From: Paenibacillus alginolyticus DSM 5050 = NBRC 15375
GTDB taxonomy: Bacteria; Bacillota; Bacilli; Paenibacillales; NBRC-103111
Direction of reading: 5' to 3'
DNA: 64,000 bases
Assembly: GCF_000422905.1 (NCBI RefSeq)
Contig: NZ_AUGY01000001.1
Span: forward strand, 62,001 to 126,000
The stretch's first letter is position 1, and each line of letters starts with the position of its first letter. The notes beneath the pieces are model-generated. The model was given only the letters and a program-made list of their open reading frames with translations, did not search any database and had not been told where the DNA came from. A program made the translations under genes and the position numbers. Below are positions 43,313 to 51,586 of this stretch, in pieces.

Positions 43313-44156
43313 ACTACGAATTGGCCGGATTAATTATACGAACGTTTGGCCGATCTACTATTACTTTCCCGAACTTATGAAGAGCTCTGAGGTCGACATT
43401 ATTGAACAAGTCCCAACATCCCTTAATCAAGAAATGGCTGCTGGTAACATCGACATGGGGCCCATTTCTTCCTTTGCTTACGGAGAATCCTTTGAAAATT
43501 ACATGTTGTATCCGGATCTTTCCGTTAGCGCCTATGGAGAAGTGAATTCCATTTTATTGTTCCATGAAAAGCCGTTACGTGAAATTGCGAATGGACATAT
43601 TGTGTTGCCTACAACCTCAGCTACATCAGTGAATTTACTCAAAATCATTCTCCAAAAATTCTATAATGGGAACCCGACATATGAATATGCGAAACCTAAT
43701 TTAGAAAAGATGATGGAAAAAGCAGATGGGGCTTTATTGATCGGAGACGATGCGATTAAAGAGAGTTGGCACAATCAAACGTATATGATTACAGATCTTG
43801 GGCAAGAATGGGCCAAATGGACGGGACAATGGATGTCATTTGCCGTATGGGCGATTCGAAGAGAGACAACCGAGAAGTATCCGGAATTAGTAGCAGCTGC
43901 TTTTGAGGCTTTCATGGCAAGTAAAGCCAAAGCACACAAAAATCCGGAAGAAATGATCCGCGAAGCACAAAGTACAGTTGGTGGGACATCGCAGTATTGG
44001 CATCATTATTTTCATACGCTATGTTATGATTTTGCATCGGAACAATGGGAAGGACTTGCTACGTATTACAAGTACTGTTATGAGCTTGGTTTCCTGCCGA
44101 AGCCGGTAAGTATTGGTTTATGGTCAGAGAAAATGAACGCACGGGTGACAGAATGA
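43293..44156 (+). CDS. mqnA: Chorismate dehydratase MqnA
   Basis: 287 residues from ATG 43293 (SD GGGGAG inside ubiX). First enzyme of the futalosine pathway: chorismate to 3-enolpyruvyl-benzoate. Starts LRIGRINYTNVWPIYYYF, then PTSLNQEMAAGNIDMGPISSFAYG and ALLIGDDAI, patterns typical of MqnA, a periplasmic-binding-protein fold without a signal peptide. Its substrate is made by aroC in the same window. It overlaps hepT start (ATGA). Confidence 0.88.
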   Translation: MSNLDPKLRIGRINYTNVWPIYYYFPELMKSSEVDIIEQVPTSLNQEMAAGNIDMGPISSFAYGESFENYMLYPDLSVSAYGEVNSILLFHEKPLREIANGHIVLPTTSATSVNLLKIILQKFYNGNPTYEYAKPNLEKMMEKADGALLIGDDAIKESWHNQTYMITDLGQEWAKWTGQWMSFAVWAIRRETTEKYPELVAAAFEAFMASKAKAHKNPEEMIREAQSTVGGTSQYWHHYFHTLCYDFASEQWEGLATYYKYCYELGFLPKPVSIGLWSEKMNARVTE

Positions 44157-45130
44157 AAAATCTAATGGAAATCTATACAAGAAAGAAAAAGGATATAGCT
44201 GCAATTGAAAAAGAGCTCGAGGAAAGCGTGTATACAGATCATGCGATGCTGCGAGAAACCTCTATGCATTTACTGAAAGCGGGAGGAAAGCGGATTCGCC
44301 CCGTCTTTGTTCTGCTTTCAGGCGAGTTTGGGAGCTATCATCTCCAAACGATGAAGCATGTCGCGGTACCGCTCGAGCTCATACATATGGCATCGCTTGT
44401 TCATGATGATGTGATTGACGATGCAAACACAAGACGCGGACAATTGACCGTCCGATCCAAGTGGGATAATCGGATTGCCATGTTCACGGGTGATTTTATT
44501 TTTGCCAAAGCTTTAGGGGTCATTACTCAAATTCATAAGCCGGCAGTCCATCAAATTATGTCTAAGGCCATTGTAGAGATGTCAATTGGGGAAATGGAGC
44601 AAATTCGTTTCTTTTTCCACTCAGAGCAAAGCATTCGAGATTACCTATTACGGATTAGACGTAAAACGGCACTACTTATTGCCATTTCATGCCAATTAGG
44701 GGCCATGGCAGCTGATGCACCTGATTGGATAAGCAGCAAGCTGTATGCTTTTGGATATAACGTAGGTATGGCGTTTCAAATACGGGATGATATTCTGGAT
44801 TTAATTGGCACGGAAAAGCAAATAGGGAAACCGCCGGGCAGCGATGTCAAACAAGGAAACATAACGATTCCAGTTCTGCTTGCCATGCAGGACGAATCCT
44901 TGAAGCCGCTCATTTTATCAGAACTAGACCGTATACATAAGCTGGATGGACAAACCGATGTCACTCAATTCTTGGATATGATCCGTGGTAGTGAAGGCAT
45001 TGATAAAGCAGATTTGTTGTCTCAGAAGTATATTGATAAGGCCATTGCTTCTCTGGACAAACTGCCAAATGTTCAAGCTAAGAAAGATCTCATTGAAATT
45101 GCACATTTTATCGGAAATCGTTCTTATTAA
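44153..45130 (+). CDS. hepT: Heptaprenyl diphosphate synthase component 2
   Basis: 325 residues from ATG 44153, overlapping the mqnA stop. The catalytic polyprenyl synthase subunit. First DDxxD motif in LVHDDVIDDANTRRG (about 84-98), second in FQIRDDILDLIG (about 212-223). GGKRIRP near the N-terminus binds IPP. Needs HepS for activity. Length normal. The product is the side chain for menaquinone. Confidence 0.92.
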   Translation: MKNLMEIYTRKKKDIAAIEKELEESVYTDHAMLRETSMHLLKAGGKRIRPVFVLLSGEFGSYHLQTMKHVAVPLELIHMASLVHDDVIDDANTRRGQLTVRSKWDNRIAMFTGDFIFAKALGVITQIHKPAVHQIMSKAIVEMSIGEMEQIRFFFHSEQSIRDYLLRIRRKTALLIAISCQLGAMAADAPDWISSKLYAFGYNVGMAFQIRDDILDLIGTEKQIGKPPGSDVKQGNITIPVLLAMQDESLKPLILSELDRIHKLDGQTDVTQFLDMIRGSEGIDKADLLSQKYIDKAIASLDKLPNVQAKKDLIEIAHFIGNRSY

Positions 45131-45146
45131 TGGATTGTTCTTCGAT

Positions 45147-45175
45147 TTGAGAAAAGCTGACAAAAAGTGTAAACT
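45147..45175 (+). promoter_or_regulatory. Candidate sigmaA promoter of ndk
   Basis: TTGAGA (45147-45152), 17 bp, TAAACT (45170-45175). About 80 bp before the start. Confidence 0.5.
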
Positions 45176-45254
45176 AGTGGAGAATACATAGATTGAACCA
45201 AGAGTAAGTTTATGCAGATGTTTCTTACGGAAACTATAAGGAGGAAGTCCTTAC

Positions 45255-45698
45255 ATGGAAAAAACATTCTTGATGGTTAAACCGGATGGCGTACAGCGCG
45301 GCCTTGTAGGCGAAATTGTAAAACGCTTTGAACAGAAGGGCTTTCAATTAATCGGCAGCAAGCTAACGGTTATTTCGAGAGAGCAAGCCGAACTTCACTA
45401 TGCGGAGCATAAAGGTAAAGATTTTTTCGAAAGACTTGTGACATTTATTACGTCAGGACCTGTATTCGCGATGGTGTGGCAAGGTGAACAAGTCATTGCT
45501 TTATCCCGCACGATGATTGGGAAAACGAATTCTCTTGAAGCTGCTCCGGGAACTATACGTGGTGATTATGCTGTACATACGCATTTAAATCTCATTCATG
45601 GTTCGGATTCACCTGAGAGCGCTGAGCGCGAAATTAGCAATTTCTTTAAATCGGACGAGCTTTTTGAATACAGTAAAGTCATTCAACAATGGATCTAG
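45255..45698 (+). CDS. ndk: Nucleoside diphosphate kinase
   Basis: 147 residues. Moves the gamma phosphate among nucleoside triphosphates. [15 protein letters not shown] start, active-site His in [19 protein letters not shown] 45255 follows ATAAGGAGG. A short hairpin (GTTTC-TTAC-GGAAAC, about 45219-45234) lies just before the SD, similar in place to the repeats at spmA and gpsA. Same place after hepT as in B. subtilis. Confidence 0.96.
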   Translation: MEKTFLMVKPDGVQRGLVGEIVKRFEQKGFQLIGSKLTVISREQAELHYAEHKGKDFFERLVTFITSGPVFAMVWQGEQVIALSRTMIGKTNSLEAAPGTIRGDYAVHTHLNLIHGSDSPESAEREISNFFKSDELFEYSKVIQQWI

Positions 45699-45710
45699 TT
45701 CGACCAATCA

Positions 45711-45750
45711 AGGAACCTGACATCATAACGGATGCGGGTTCTTTTTTTTG
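45711..45750 (+). terminator. Terminator after ndk
   Basis: GGAACCTGACATC pairs imperfectly with GGATGCGGGTTC, followed by TTTTTTTTG. Confidence 0.82.
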
Positions 45751-45824
45751 TCGTATTATAAAGGATATTGGCATTTGCTTACAGAATGTATGTTAACAGA
45801 AATTGACCAAGGTGGGTGGACAGC

Positions 45825-46607
45825 ATGGAAGATCAAGATTTTTTGTTATTTATTAAAAAAGTAAAAGAACACACGTCCATTGATCTTGCTCTTTATAAAG
45901 AAGCGCAAATGAAAAGACGTTTAACAACTCTACGGATGAAGCGTGGTTATAATACGTTTGTCGCTTTTTTTGATGCGATGATGAAGGATAAAGAACTATT
46001 CTATGAATTTCTGGATCGTATGACGATTAATGTTTCTGAGTTCTGGCGGAATCCGAATCGTTGGGAGCTCGTTGAGCAGAAATTTATACCCGAGATGTTG
46101 AAGAAGAACAGACGCTTGAAGGTATGGAGTGCGGCTTGTTCAACAGGGGAAGAGCCTTATACGCTAGCGATGATACTGGCAGAACAGGGGGCGCTTAATG
46201 AGGTCCATCTACATGCGACGGATATTGATGATGGCGCCTTGGAAAAAGCACGCAAAGCGATCTACCTCGATCGTTCATTGCGAGATGTGCCTGAGAAGTA
46301 TGCAAAGAAATATTTCCGACAAGAACAAATGATGTATCATATTACGGACGATCTTAAAAAATCTATTAAATTTCAAAAGCAAAACCTGCTTGTCGATACA
46401 TTTGATACGGGATATGATCTCATCGTTTGCCGTAATGTCATCATTTATTTCACGGAAGAAGCAAAGCATGTCCTGTATCAGAAATTTTCAAAAGCGCTGA
46501 AACCTGGCGGTTTATTGTTCGTTGGGTCTACAGAGCAAATATTCTCTCCAGGGCAATATGATCTTGAACCCGCAGACACTTTCTTTTATCGCAAAAAGGG
46601 TGTATAA
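45825..46607 (+). CDS. cheR: Chemotaxis protein methyltransferase CheR
   Basis: 260 residues from ATG 45825 (SD AAGGTGGG; GTG 45816 overlaps it). Methylates glutamates on chemoreceptors with SAM. N-terminal helical domain (1-70, KRRLTTLRMKRGYNTF), SAM site VWSAACSTGEEPYTLAM, and VCRNVIIYF. Position after ndk matches B. subtilis. No other chemotaxis gene is nearby. Confidence 0.94.
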   Translation: MEDQDFLLFIKKVKEHTSIDLALYKEAQMKRRLTTLRMKRGYNTFVAFFDAMMKDKELFYEFLDRMTINVSEFWRNPNRWELVEQKFIPEMLKKNRRLKVWSAACSTGEEPYTLAMILAEQGALNEVHLHATDIDDGALEKARKAIYLDRSLRDVPEKYAKKYFRQEQMMYHITDDLKKSIKFQKQNLLVDTFDTGYDLIVCRNVIIYFTEEAKHVLYQKFSKALKPGGLLFVGSTEQIFSPGQYDLEPADTFFYRKKGV

Positions 46608-46628
46608 GTTCTTCCATAAATTCCAATA

Positions 46629-46676
46629 CTAAGATGTACGATGCAAGTTATTGCTAAGGCAATATCTCTTAGGAGG
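46629..46676 (+). repeat. Hairpin repeat unit before the small HTH-like gene
   Basis: AAGATGTACGATGCA followed by AGTTATTGC (46646-46654), loop TAAG, GCAATATCT (46659-46667), then CTTAGGAGG. Eight of nine stem positions pair although the stem sequence differs from the spmA and gpsA copies (GTTTTGC to GTTATTGC), so both arms changed together. Confidence 0.75.
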
Positions 46677-46681
46677 CAATT

Positions 46682-46846
46682 ATGGACAAACGCAAAGTGA
46701 TTACTGCTTATCGCAGGGGAATGATCTCCATTCAGGAATGTGCGCAGATTTTGGGTGTGGACTCGTCACAGATCGTGGGTCTCATGAATGATCCACAGCT
46801 CTCCGAACTCCCAAGAGTCGTCCAAAAGCAGCCTATGCACGGGTAA
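46682..46846 (+). CDS. Small HTH-like protein
   Basis: 54 residues: MDKRKVITAYRRGMISIQEC..., with the segment AYRRGMISIQECAQILGVD resembling a helix-turn-helix (helix, turn at G, second helix with A-x-I-L-G-V-D). The SD AGGAGG at 46671-46676 is well placed. It may be a sigma- or anti-sigma-like accessory, or simply a DNA-binding peptide; not recognised. A terminator lies after it. Confidence 0.68.
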   Translation: MDKRKVITAYRRGMISIQECAQILGVDSSQIVGLMNDPQLSELPRVVQKQPMHG

Positions 46847-46869
46847 TCTTTGCTCATGACTAGATGTAG

Positions 46870-46918
46870 ACACGCTCTCGCTAAGGGGATTCTCCCTTAC
46901 GTGCGAAGCGTGTTTTTG
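46870..46918 (+). terminator. Terminator after the small HTH-like gene
   Basis: ACACGC (46870-46875) with GCGTGT (46908-46913), an inner TCGC/GCGA stem and a GGGGATTCTCCC-type loop, then TTTTG. Confidence 0.75.
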
Positions 46919-46929
46919 CGTTTGTGCTG

Positions 46930-46958
46930 TTGCCAAACCCGAGTACCTATACTATAAT
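46930..46958 (+). promoter_or_regulatory. SigmaA promoter of the aroC-aroB-aroH group
   Basis: TTGCCA (46930-46935), 17 bp, TATAAT (46953-46958). The leader is about 105 nt and ends in a repeat-like hairpin ahead of the SD. Confidence 0.72.
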
Positions 46959-47019
46959 GACAAAAGATAATCGCGCGTCAAAGCGCTAAAGTGTTTAATG
47001 AAAGCAACAACTCAAAAGT

Positions 47020-47064
47020 GTATGCTTACGAAGCTTGTGATGCTTCGCAAAACTCATAGGGGGT
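47020..47064 (+). repeat. Degenerate hairpin repeat unit before aroC
   Basis: TATGCTTACGAAGC matches the flank of the gpsA units, and GCAAAACTCATAGGGGG matches their 3' end with the SD. Here CGAAGC (47029-47034) can pair with GCTTCG (47042-47047) instead of the usual stem. Confidence 0.6.
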
Positions 47065-47072
47065 AATAGATT

Positions 47073-48236
47073 GTGAGATATTTAACAGCAGGTGAAACGC
47101 ACGGCCCGCAGCTGACTGCGATTATTGAAGGGTTTCCAAGCAATGTAACTCTAAACTTTGAGGATTTGAACTTCCAATTACATAGACGTCAAAAAGGCTA
47201 TGGCCGCGGTCGTCGGATGCAGATTGAGAAAGATACAGCAACCATTGCAGGCGGAGTACGCCATGGCAAAACCACAGGAGCTCCAATCGCGCTTGTTGTA
47301 GTTAATAACGACTGGAAGCATTGGACAACGGTAATGGGAATTGAGCCGGTAGAAGAGGATAATGAAGGCAAGCGTCGTGTAAACCGTCCTCGTCCAGGAC
47401 ATGCGGATTTAAACGGCGGCCTCAAATATAATCAAAAAGATTTGCGCAACATTCTTGAGCGTTCAAGCGCGCGTGAAACAACGATGCGTGTAGCAACTGG
47501 CGCTGTAGCACGCCAATTGTTGGCTGAGTTCGGCATTAAAGTAGCAGGCCAAGTTATCCGTATCGGTGATGTAGAAGTAGAGCGTCAAGAGCTTCCAGTC
47601 GATGAACTTATTCGCATTACAGAAGAATCTCCGGTACGCGTAGTTGATAAAGAGGCTGAAGCCAAAATGATCGCCGCAATCGACGCAGCCAAGGAAGATG
47701 GAGATACACTCGGCGGGATCGTTGAAGTTATCATTGAAGGCGTTCCTGTAGGACTTGGCAGCCATGTGCAATGGGATCGTAAGCTGGATGGTAAAATCGC
47801 GCAAGCGGTTCTTTCTATTCAAGCCTTCAAAGGTGTTGAATTCGGAATCGGCTTCGAAGCTGCAGAGCGTAGAGGCTCCAATGTTCATGACGAAATTTTA
47901 TACACAAAAGAGGATGGCTTTAGTCGCAGAACGAATCGCGCAGGCGGCTTCGAGGGCGGTATGACAACGGGTGAGCAAATCATCGTGCGCGGTGTCATGA
48001 AACCCATCTCGACTCTTTATAAACCGCTGCAAAGCGTAGATATTGATACGAAGGAAGTATTCACAGCTCAAGTGGAGCGTTCGGACACTTGTGCGGTCCC
48101 AGCTGCAGGAGTAATTATGGAGAATGTAATTGCTTGGGAAGTAGCAAATGCTTTCTTGGACAAATTTGGAGGAGACTCCCTCGAGGAAATTCGTGCGAAC
48201 TTAAGCAATTTCTTAGCCCAAGTGGAGAGCTACTAA
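47073..48236 (+). CDS. aroC: Chorismate synthase
   Basis: 387 residues (aroF in B. subtilis naming). FMN-dependent last step of the shikimate pathway. Starts [20 protein letters not shown]; family blocks [28 protein letters not shown] and [12 protein letters not shown] are present. GTG 47073 follows AGGGGG. aroB begins 1 bp after its stop. Its product feeds trpE, aroH and mqnA in this window. Confidence 0.96.
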   Translation: MRYLTAGETHGPQLTAIIEGFPSNVTLNFEDLNFQLHRRQKGYGRGRRMQIEKDTATIAGGVRHGKTTGAPIALVVVNNDWKHWTTVMGIEPVEEDNEGKRRVNRPRPGHADLNGGLKYNQKDLRNILERSSARETTMRVATGAVARQLLAEFGIKVAGQVIRIGDVEVERQELPVDELIRITEESPVRVVDKEAEAKMIAAIDAAKEDGDTLGGIVEVIIEGVPVGLGSHVQWDRKLDGKIAQAVLSIQAFKGVEFGIGFEAAERRGSNVHDEILYTKEDGFSRRTNRAGGFEGGMTTGEQIIVRGVMKPISTLYKPLQSVDIDTKEVFTAQVERSDTCAVPAAGVIMENVIAWEVANAFLDKFGGDSLEEIRANLSNFLAQVESY

Positions 48237-48237
48237 T

Positions 48238-49332
48238 ATGAGAGAGCTCACCGTAGATCTTGGAGAACGGTCTTATCCTATTTATATCGGCCAAGGCATT
48301 CTTAACGATATCACGGCTCTGTTTGACCGGGCGAAGCTTAGCCGCAAGTCGCCGCTACTCGTTGTCACCGATGAATCGGTGGCTGCGCTGCACCTGGAGC
48401 GCGTCATGACGCTGCTCCGTGAGGGCGGCTTCGCCGCCACGGCCTGCGTCGTGCCCGCAGGCGAAACCACCAAATCCCTCGCGCAGCTCGAGGGAATTGT
48501 CACCGCCGCCCTCCAAGCGGGCCTCGATCGCAGTTCTGCGATCGTCGCCCTTGGAGGAGGCGTGGTCGGCGATCTCGCCGGCTTCGCTGCGGCGAGCTTC
48601 ATGCGCGGGATCCGCTTCGCGCAGATCCCGACAACGATCCTTGCCCACGACAGTTCCGTCGGCGGCAAGGTCGCGGTTAACCATCCGATGGCGAAGAACA
48701 TCATCGGGGCGTTCCACCAGCCCGAGCTCGTTCTCTTCGACATCGACTTGCTGCTAACATTGCCGCCCCGCGAGGTGAAAGCGGGCCTCTCGGAAGTAAT
48801 CAAGCATGGCTTGATCTGGGATGCTGCATTCACGCAGTGGTGCGACAACAATGCGGAGAAGCTGCTTGCCTTAGATCCGGAAGCGCTCAGTTATGCGCTT
48901 TACATAGGTTGTAAAGTCAAGTCTATCGTTGTTTCTCAAGATGAGCGTGAGAATGATTTGCGTGCCATTTTGAATCTCGGTCATACGATTGGTCACGCCT
49001 TGGAAGCAGTCGCTGGTTATGGCGAGCTGCTGCATGGTGAAGCGATAGCAATCGGTATGGTGGGGGCTGCAAAATTAGCTCAGCAGTTCGGTTATTCCGA
49101 GGACATCCACATGGTGACGAAGGCGATTTTCGAGAAATTTGGATTGCCCGTCAGCATTCCGTCTCATTTGGATACGGATAGCATCATGAGCGCGATGATG
49201 CATGATAAGAAATTCAAAGAAGGCACAATGGTCTACATCATCCCAACGGAGATCGGCAAAGTAGAAATCCGTAAGGATGTCACGGTAGAACAAGTCAGAC
49301 AAATTGTTGAGCTTTTAAAAGGGGAGAGTTAG
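48238..49332 (+). CDS. aroB: 3-dehydroquinate synthase
   Basis: 364 residues. NAD+ and metal-dependent second step of the shikimate pathway. GGGVVGDLAGFAAASFMRG (NAD site), PTTILAHDSSVGGKVAVNH and the metal-binding His in NLGHTIGHALE and HGEAIAIG are present. From about 48320 to 48790 the sequence is strongly GC-rich, while both ends are average for the window. Confidence 0.95.
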   Translation: MRELTVDLGERSYPIYIGQGILNDITALFDRAKLSRKSPLLVVTDESVAALHLERVMTLLREGGFAATACVVPAGETTKSLAQLEGIVTAALQAGLDRSSAIVALGGGVVGDLAGFAAASFMRGIRFAQIPTTILAHDSSVGGKVAVNHPMAKNIIGAFHQPELVLFDIDLLLTLPPREVKAGLSEVIKHGLIWDAAFTQWCDNNAEKLLALDPEALSYALYIGCKVKSIVVSQDERENDLRAILNLGHTIGHALEAVAGYGELLHGEAIAIGMVGAAKLAQQFGYSEDIHMVTKAIFEKFGLPVSIPSHLDTDSIMSAMMHDKKFKEGTMVYIIPTEIGKVEIRKDVTVEQVRQIVELLKGES

Positions 49333-49335
49333 CCG

Positions 49336-49722
49336 ATGTTCTTAAGGGGAATTCGTGGAGCGACGACGGTTGAACACAATGAGGCTCAGGAGATTTTAAC
49401 CGCTACCAGTGAACTGCTTGCAGCAATTGTAGATGCGAATGATTTTCGACCTGAAGATATTTGTTCCGTTTTCATTACAGTAACAGAAGATATTACGGCA
49501 ACATTCCCTGCCCGTGCGATCCGCACGATGGTAGGTTGGGAATTAGTCCCATTAATGTGTTCACTGGAAGTACCGGTTGAGAACGCATTGCCCAAATGTA
49601 TCCGTTTTATGGTGCAGGTTAACACAACCAAAAGCCAAGCTGAGATCAACCATATTTACTTGAAGGAAGCTAAGGCGCTACGACCTGATATTGTTAAATT
49701 GACAAATGAAGCAACACGGTAG
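49336..49722 (+). CDS. aroH: Chorismate mutase (AroH type)
   Basis: 128 residues, the trimeric monofunctional type that turns chorismate into prephenate. Start MFLRGIRGATTVEHNEAQEI; Arg of RGIRGA, Arg90-type residue in ENALPKCIRFMVQVNT. ATG 49336 follows GGGGAG. It closes the aro group; the trp leader promoter lies inside its last codons (TTGACA 49699). Confidence 0.94.
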   Translation: MFLRGIRGATTVEHNEAQEILTATSELLAAIVDANDFRPEDICSVFITVTEDITATFPARAIRTMVGWELVPLMCSLEVPVENALPKCIRFMVQVNTTKSQAEINHIYLKEAKALRPDIVKLTNEATR

Positions 49723-49728
49723 TATAGT
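49699..49728 (+). promoter_or_regulatory. SigmaA promoter of the trp operon
   Basis: TTGACA (49699-49704), 18 bp, TATAGT (49723-49728). The start of transcription would be near 49735. It overlaps the 3' end of aroH. Confidence 0.75.
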
Positions 49729-49733
49729 GTGAG

Positions 49734-49796
49734 TAGATGAGTTTAGGTAAGTAGAGAAGCATTTAGTCGAGTAGAGCTTAGCCCAGTTGAGATGAG
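49734..49796 (+). promoter_or_regulatory. TRAP-binding site in the trp leader
   Basis: (G/T)AG triplets occur at a strict 5-nt period, starting at 49734, 49739, 49744, then AAG 49749, GAG 49754, (one gap), TAG 49764, GAG 49769, GAG 49774, TAG 49779, CAG 49784, GAG 49789 and GAG 49794. This is the pattern TRAP binds. GTAGAG at 49751-49756 and 49771-49776 is complementary to CTCTAC in the terminator arm, giving an antiterminator that TRAP binding would block. Confidence 0.88.
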
Positions 49797-49917
49797 AAAA
49801 GGTAACATAGGTTTGTGTGAAGATAAGAGCGACTCTATTCGAGGGCGTCTGTTTGTTCATACATAGCCATGGCTTCTTTTTTCATATTCCATTGAACTTC
49901 TACTTTAACTAAAGTCA

Positions 49918-49943
49918 ACCTCTACTTCGGTAGAGGTTTTTTT
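49918..49943 (+). terminator. Attenuator terminator of the trp operon
   Basis: ACCTCTAC (49918-49925), loop TTCG, GTAGAGGT (49930-49937), then TTTTTT. It lies about 120 nt after the TRAP site, a longer gap than in B. subtilis; the gap (49797-49917) holds no gene. Confidence 0.9.
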
Positions 49944-50011
49944 GTCATTCGAATAGAGCTTTCTGCACCACTGAGATCGACGAGTCGCACAAGCTGAGAG
50001 GGGATGTTTCC

Positions 50012-51559
50012 ATGTATACACCTGAAATTCAAGAAGTTATTCGTTTGGCCAAAAATTATAATCTCATTCCTGTCGTACGTCATTTGTTAGCAGATACTGA
50101 AACCCCGATACGTGTATTTCAACATCTTTACCAAGAACCGCGTGCCTTCCTCTTAGAAAGTGTTGAGGGCGGAGTGAAATGGGCTCGATATTCCTTTATC
50201 GGCAGCGATCCCTTCTTGATGATTAAGGCGAAGCATGGGAAGACCATGGTTGAAACACAAACCGAGAATAAGGTTTTAGACGAGAAACCAATCGATGTGT
50301 TGAAAGCCTATCTAAGATCCTACTCCAGTCCTCAGCTTGCGGACTTGCCGCGTTTTACAGGCGGTGCTGTCGGATTTTTCGGATACGATTTGCTTCAGTA
50401 CTACGAAAATCTCCCTGCTCATCAAATTGATGATTTACAAATGAATGATATTCAATTCATGTTCTGCGATCAAGTCATTGTGTTCGATCATTTCAAACAG
50501 CAGATCAAAGTGATTGCCAATGTGCATGTTCAACCTTTTGCTACGGATGCTGAGATTGTAAAAGCGTATCATGCGACTTGTGAGAAAATCGATGCCACCA
50601 TCGAGAAGATTAAGCGTCCGCTTGGGTCCGATACGATGACTCACAATCCGATTGTGTCTGAACCGGATCTCGGCGAAATTCGATCCAACATAACGAAAGA
50701 AAAGTATATCGCCAACGTGAATAAAGCGAAGGAATACATCAGAGCCGGTGATATTTTCCAAGTCGTGTTGTCGCAGCGTTTTGAAATGGAAACGAATGTT
50801 TCACCATTGCAAGTGTATCGAGTACTGCGTACGATGAATCCTTCGCCCTATATGTACGTGCTCAAAATGGATGATGAAGTCGTCGTTGGCACATCGCCGG
50901 AGCTGTTGGTTCGCGTTGAAGAAGAGAAAGTAGAGACGCGCCCAATTGCGGGTACAAGACCTAGAGGAAAGACACCAGAAGAAGACCTTGCCCTGGAAAA
51001 AGAATTGCTCGCAGATGAGAAAGAACGCGCTGAACACTTGATGTTGGTGGACTTAGGTCGCAATGACATCGGGCGTGTATCGGAATTCGGAACTGTGAAG
51101 TGCGATACTTTCATGGACATTGAACGGTATTCACACGTCATGCATATCGTTTCAAACGTTTCTGGTAAAATTGCAAAAGACAAAGATTTCTTCGATGCTT
51201 TTCTTTCCTGTATGCCTGCAGGGACGGTGTCTGGAGCGCCGAAGCTGAGAGCGATGGAGATTATTGCTGAGCTGGAGCCAGAATCTCGCGGTGCTTATGC
51301 CGGAGCGATTGGTTACTTAGGATTTTCGGGGAATTTGGACACTTGCATTACGATCCGTACGATTATTTTCAAAAAAGGCAAAGCCTACGTGCAAGCCGGA
51401 GCCGGTATTGTATGGGATTCAGTTCCTGAAAGTGAATACCAAGAGACGGTTAATAAAGCGACAGCTTTGCTCAAATCAATTCGGATGGCAGAGGCCATGT
51501 TCAGCCCTGAGCCTAGACCAGTTAGCGATATAAACAAAGATTATTTTGTTAACTCTTAA
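50012..51559 (+). CDS. trpE: Anthranilate synthase component I
   Basis: 515 residues. Converts chorismate to anthranilate with ammonia from a glutamine amidotransferase. Family blocks: YSFIGSDPF at the Trp-binding end, PSPYMYVLKMDDEVVVGTSPELLVRVE, PIAGTRPRG, LVDLGRNDIGRV, and GAPKLRAMEIIAELEP. ATG 50012 follows GAGAGGGG. No trpG follows in the operon, so the amidotransferase subunit (perhaps shared with folate synthesis) must be elsewhere. Confidence 0.96.
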   Translation: MYTPEIQEVIRLAKNYNLIPVVRHLLADTETPIRVFQHLYQEPRAFLLESVEGGVKWARYSFIGSDPFLMIKAKHGKTMVETQTENKVLDEKPIDVLKAYLRSYSSPQLADLPRFTGGAVGFFGYDLLQYYENLPAHQIDDLQMNDIQFMFCDQVIVFDHFKQQIKVIANVHVQPFATDAEIVKAYHATCEKIDATIEKIKRPLGSDTMTHNPIVSEPDLGEIRSNITKEKYIANVNKAKEYIRAGDIFQVVLSQRFEMETNVSPLQVYRVLRTMNPSPYMYVLKMDDEVVVGTSPELLVRVEEEKVETRPIAGTRPRGKTPEEDLALEKELLADEKERAEHLMLVDLGRNDIGRVSEFGTVKCDTFMDIERYSHVMHIVSNVSGKIAKDKDFFDAFLSCMPAGTVSGAPKLRAMEIIAELEPESRGAYAGAIGYLGFSGNLDTCITIRTIIFKKGKAYVQAGAGIVWDSVPESEYQETVNKATALLKSIRMAEAMFSPEPRPVSDINKDYFVNS

Positions 51560-51586
51560 GGGAGAGAAGGAGAGGAGACTCTAGTC

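Noticed and set aside
48282-48851. 189-residue open frame opposite aroB
   Set aside because: Falls within the GC-rich island, where stop codons are rare; product is Ser/Ala/Arg-rich without family features.
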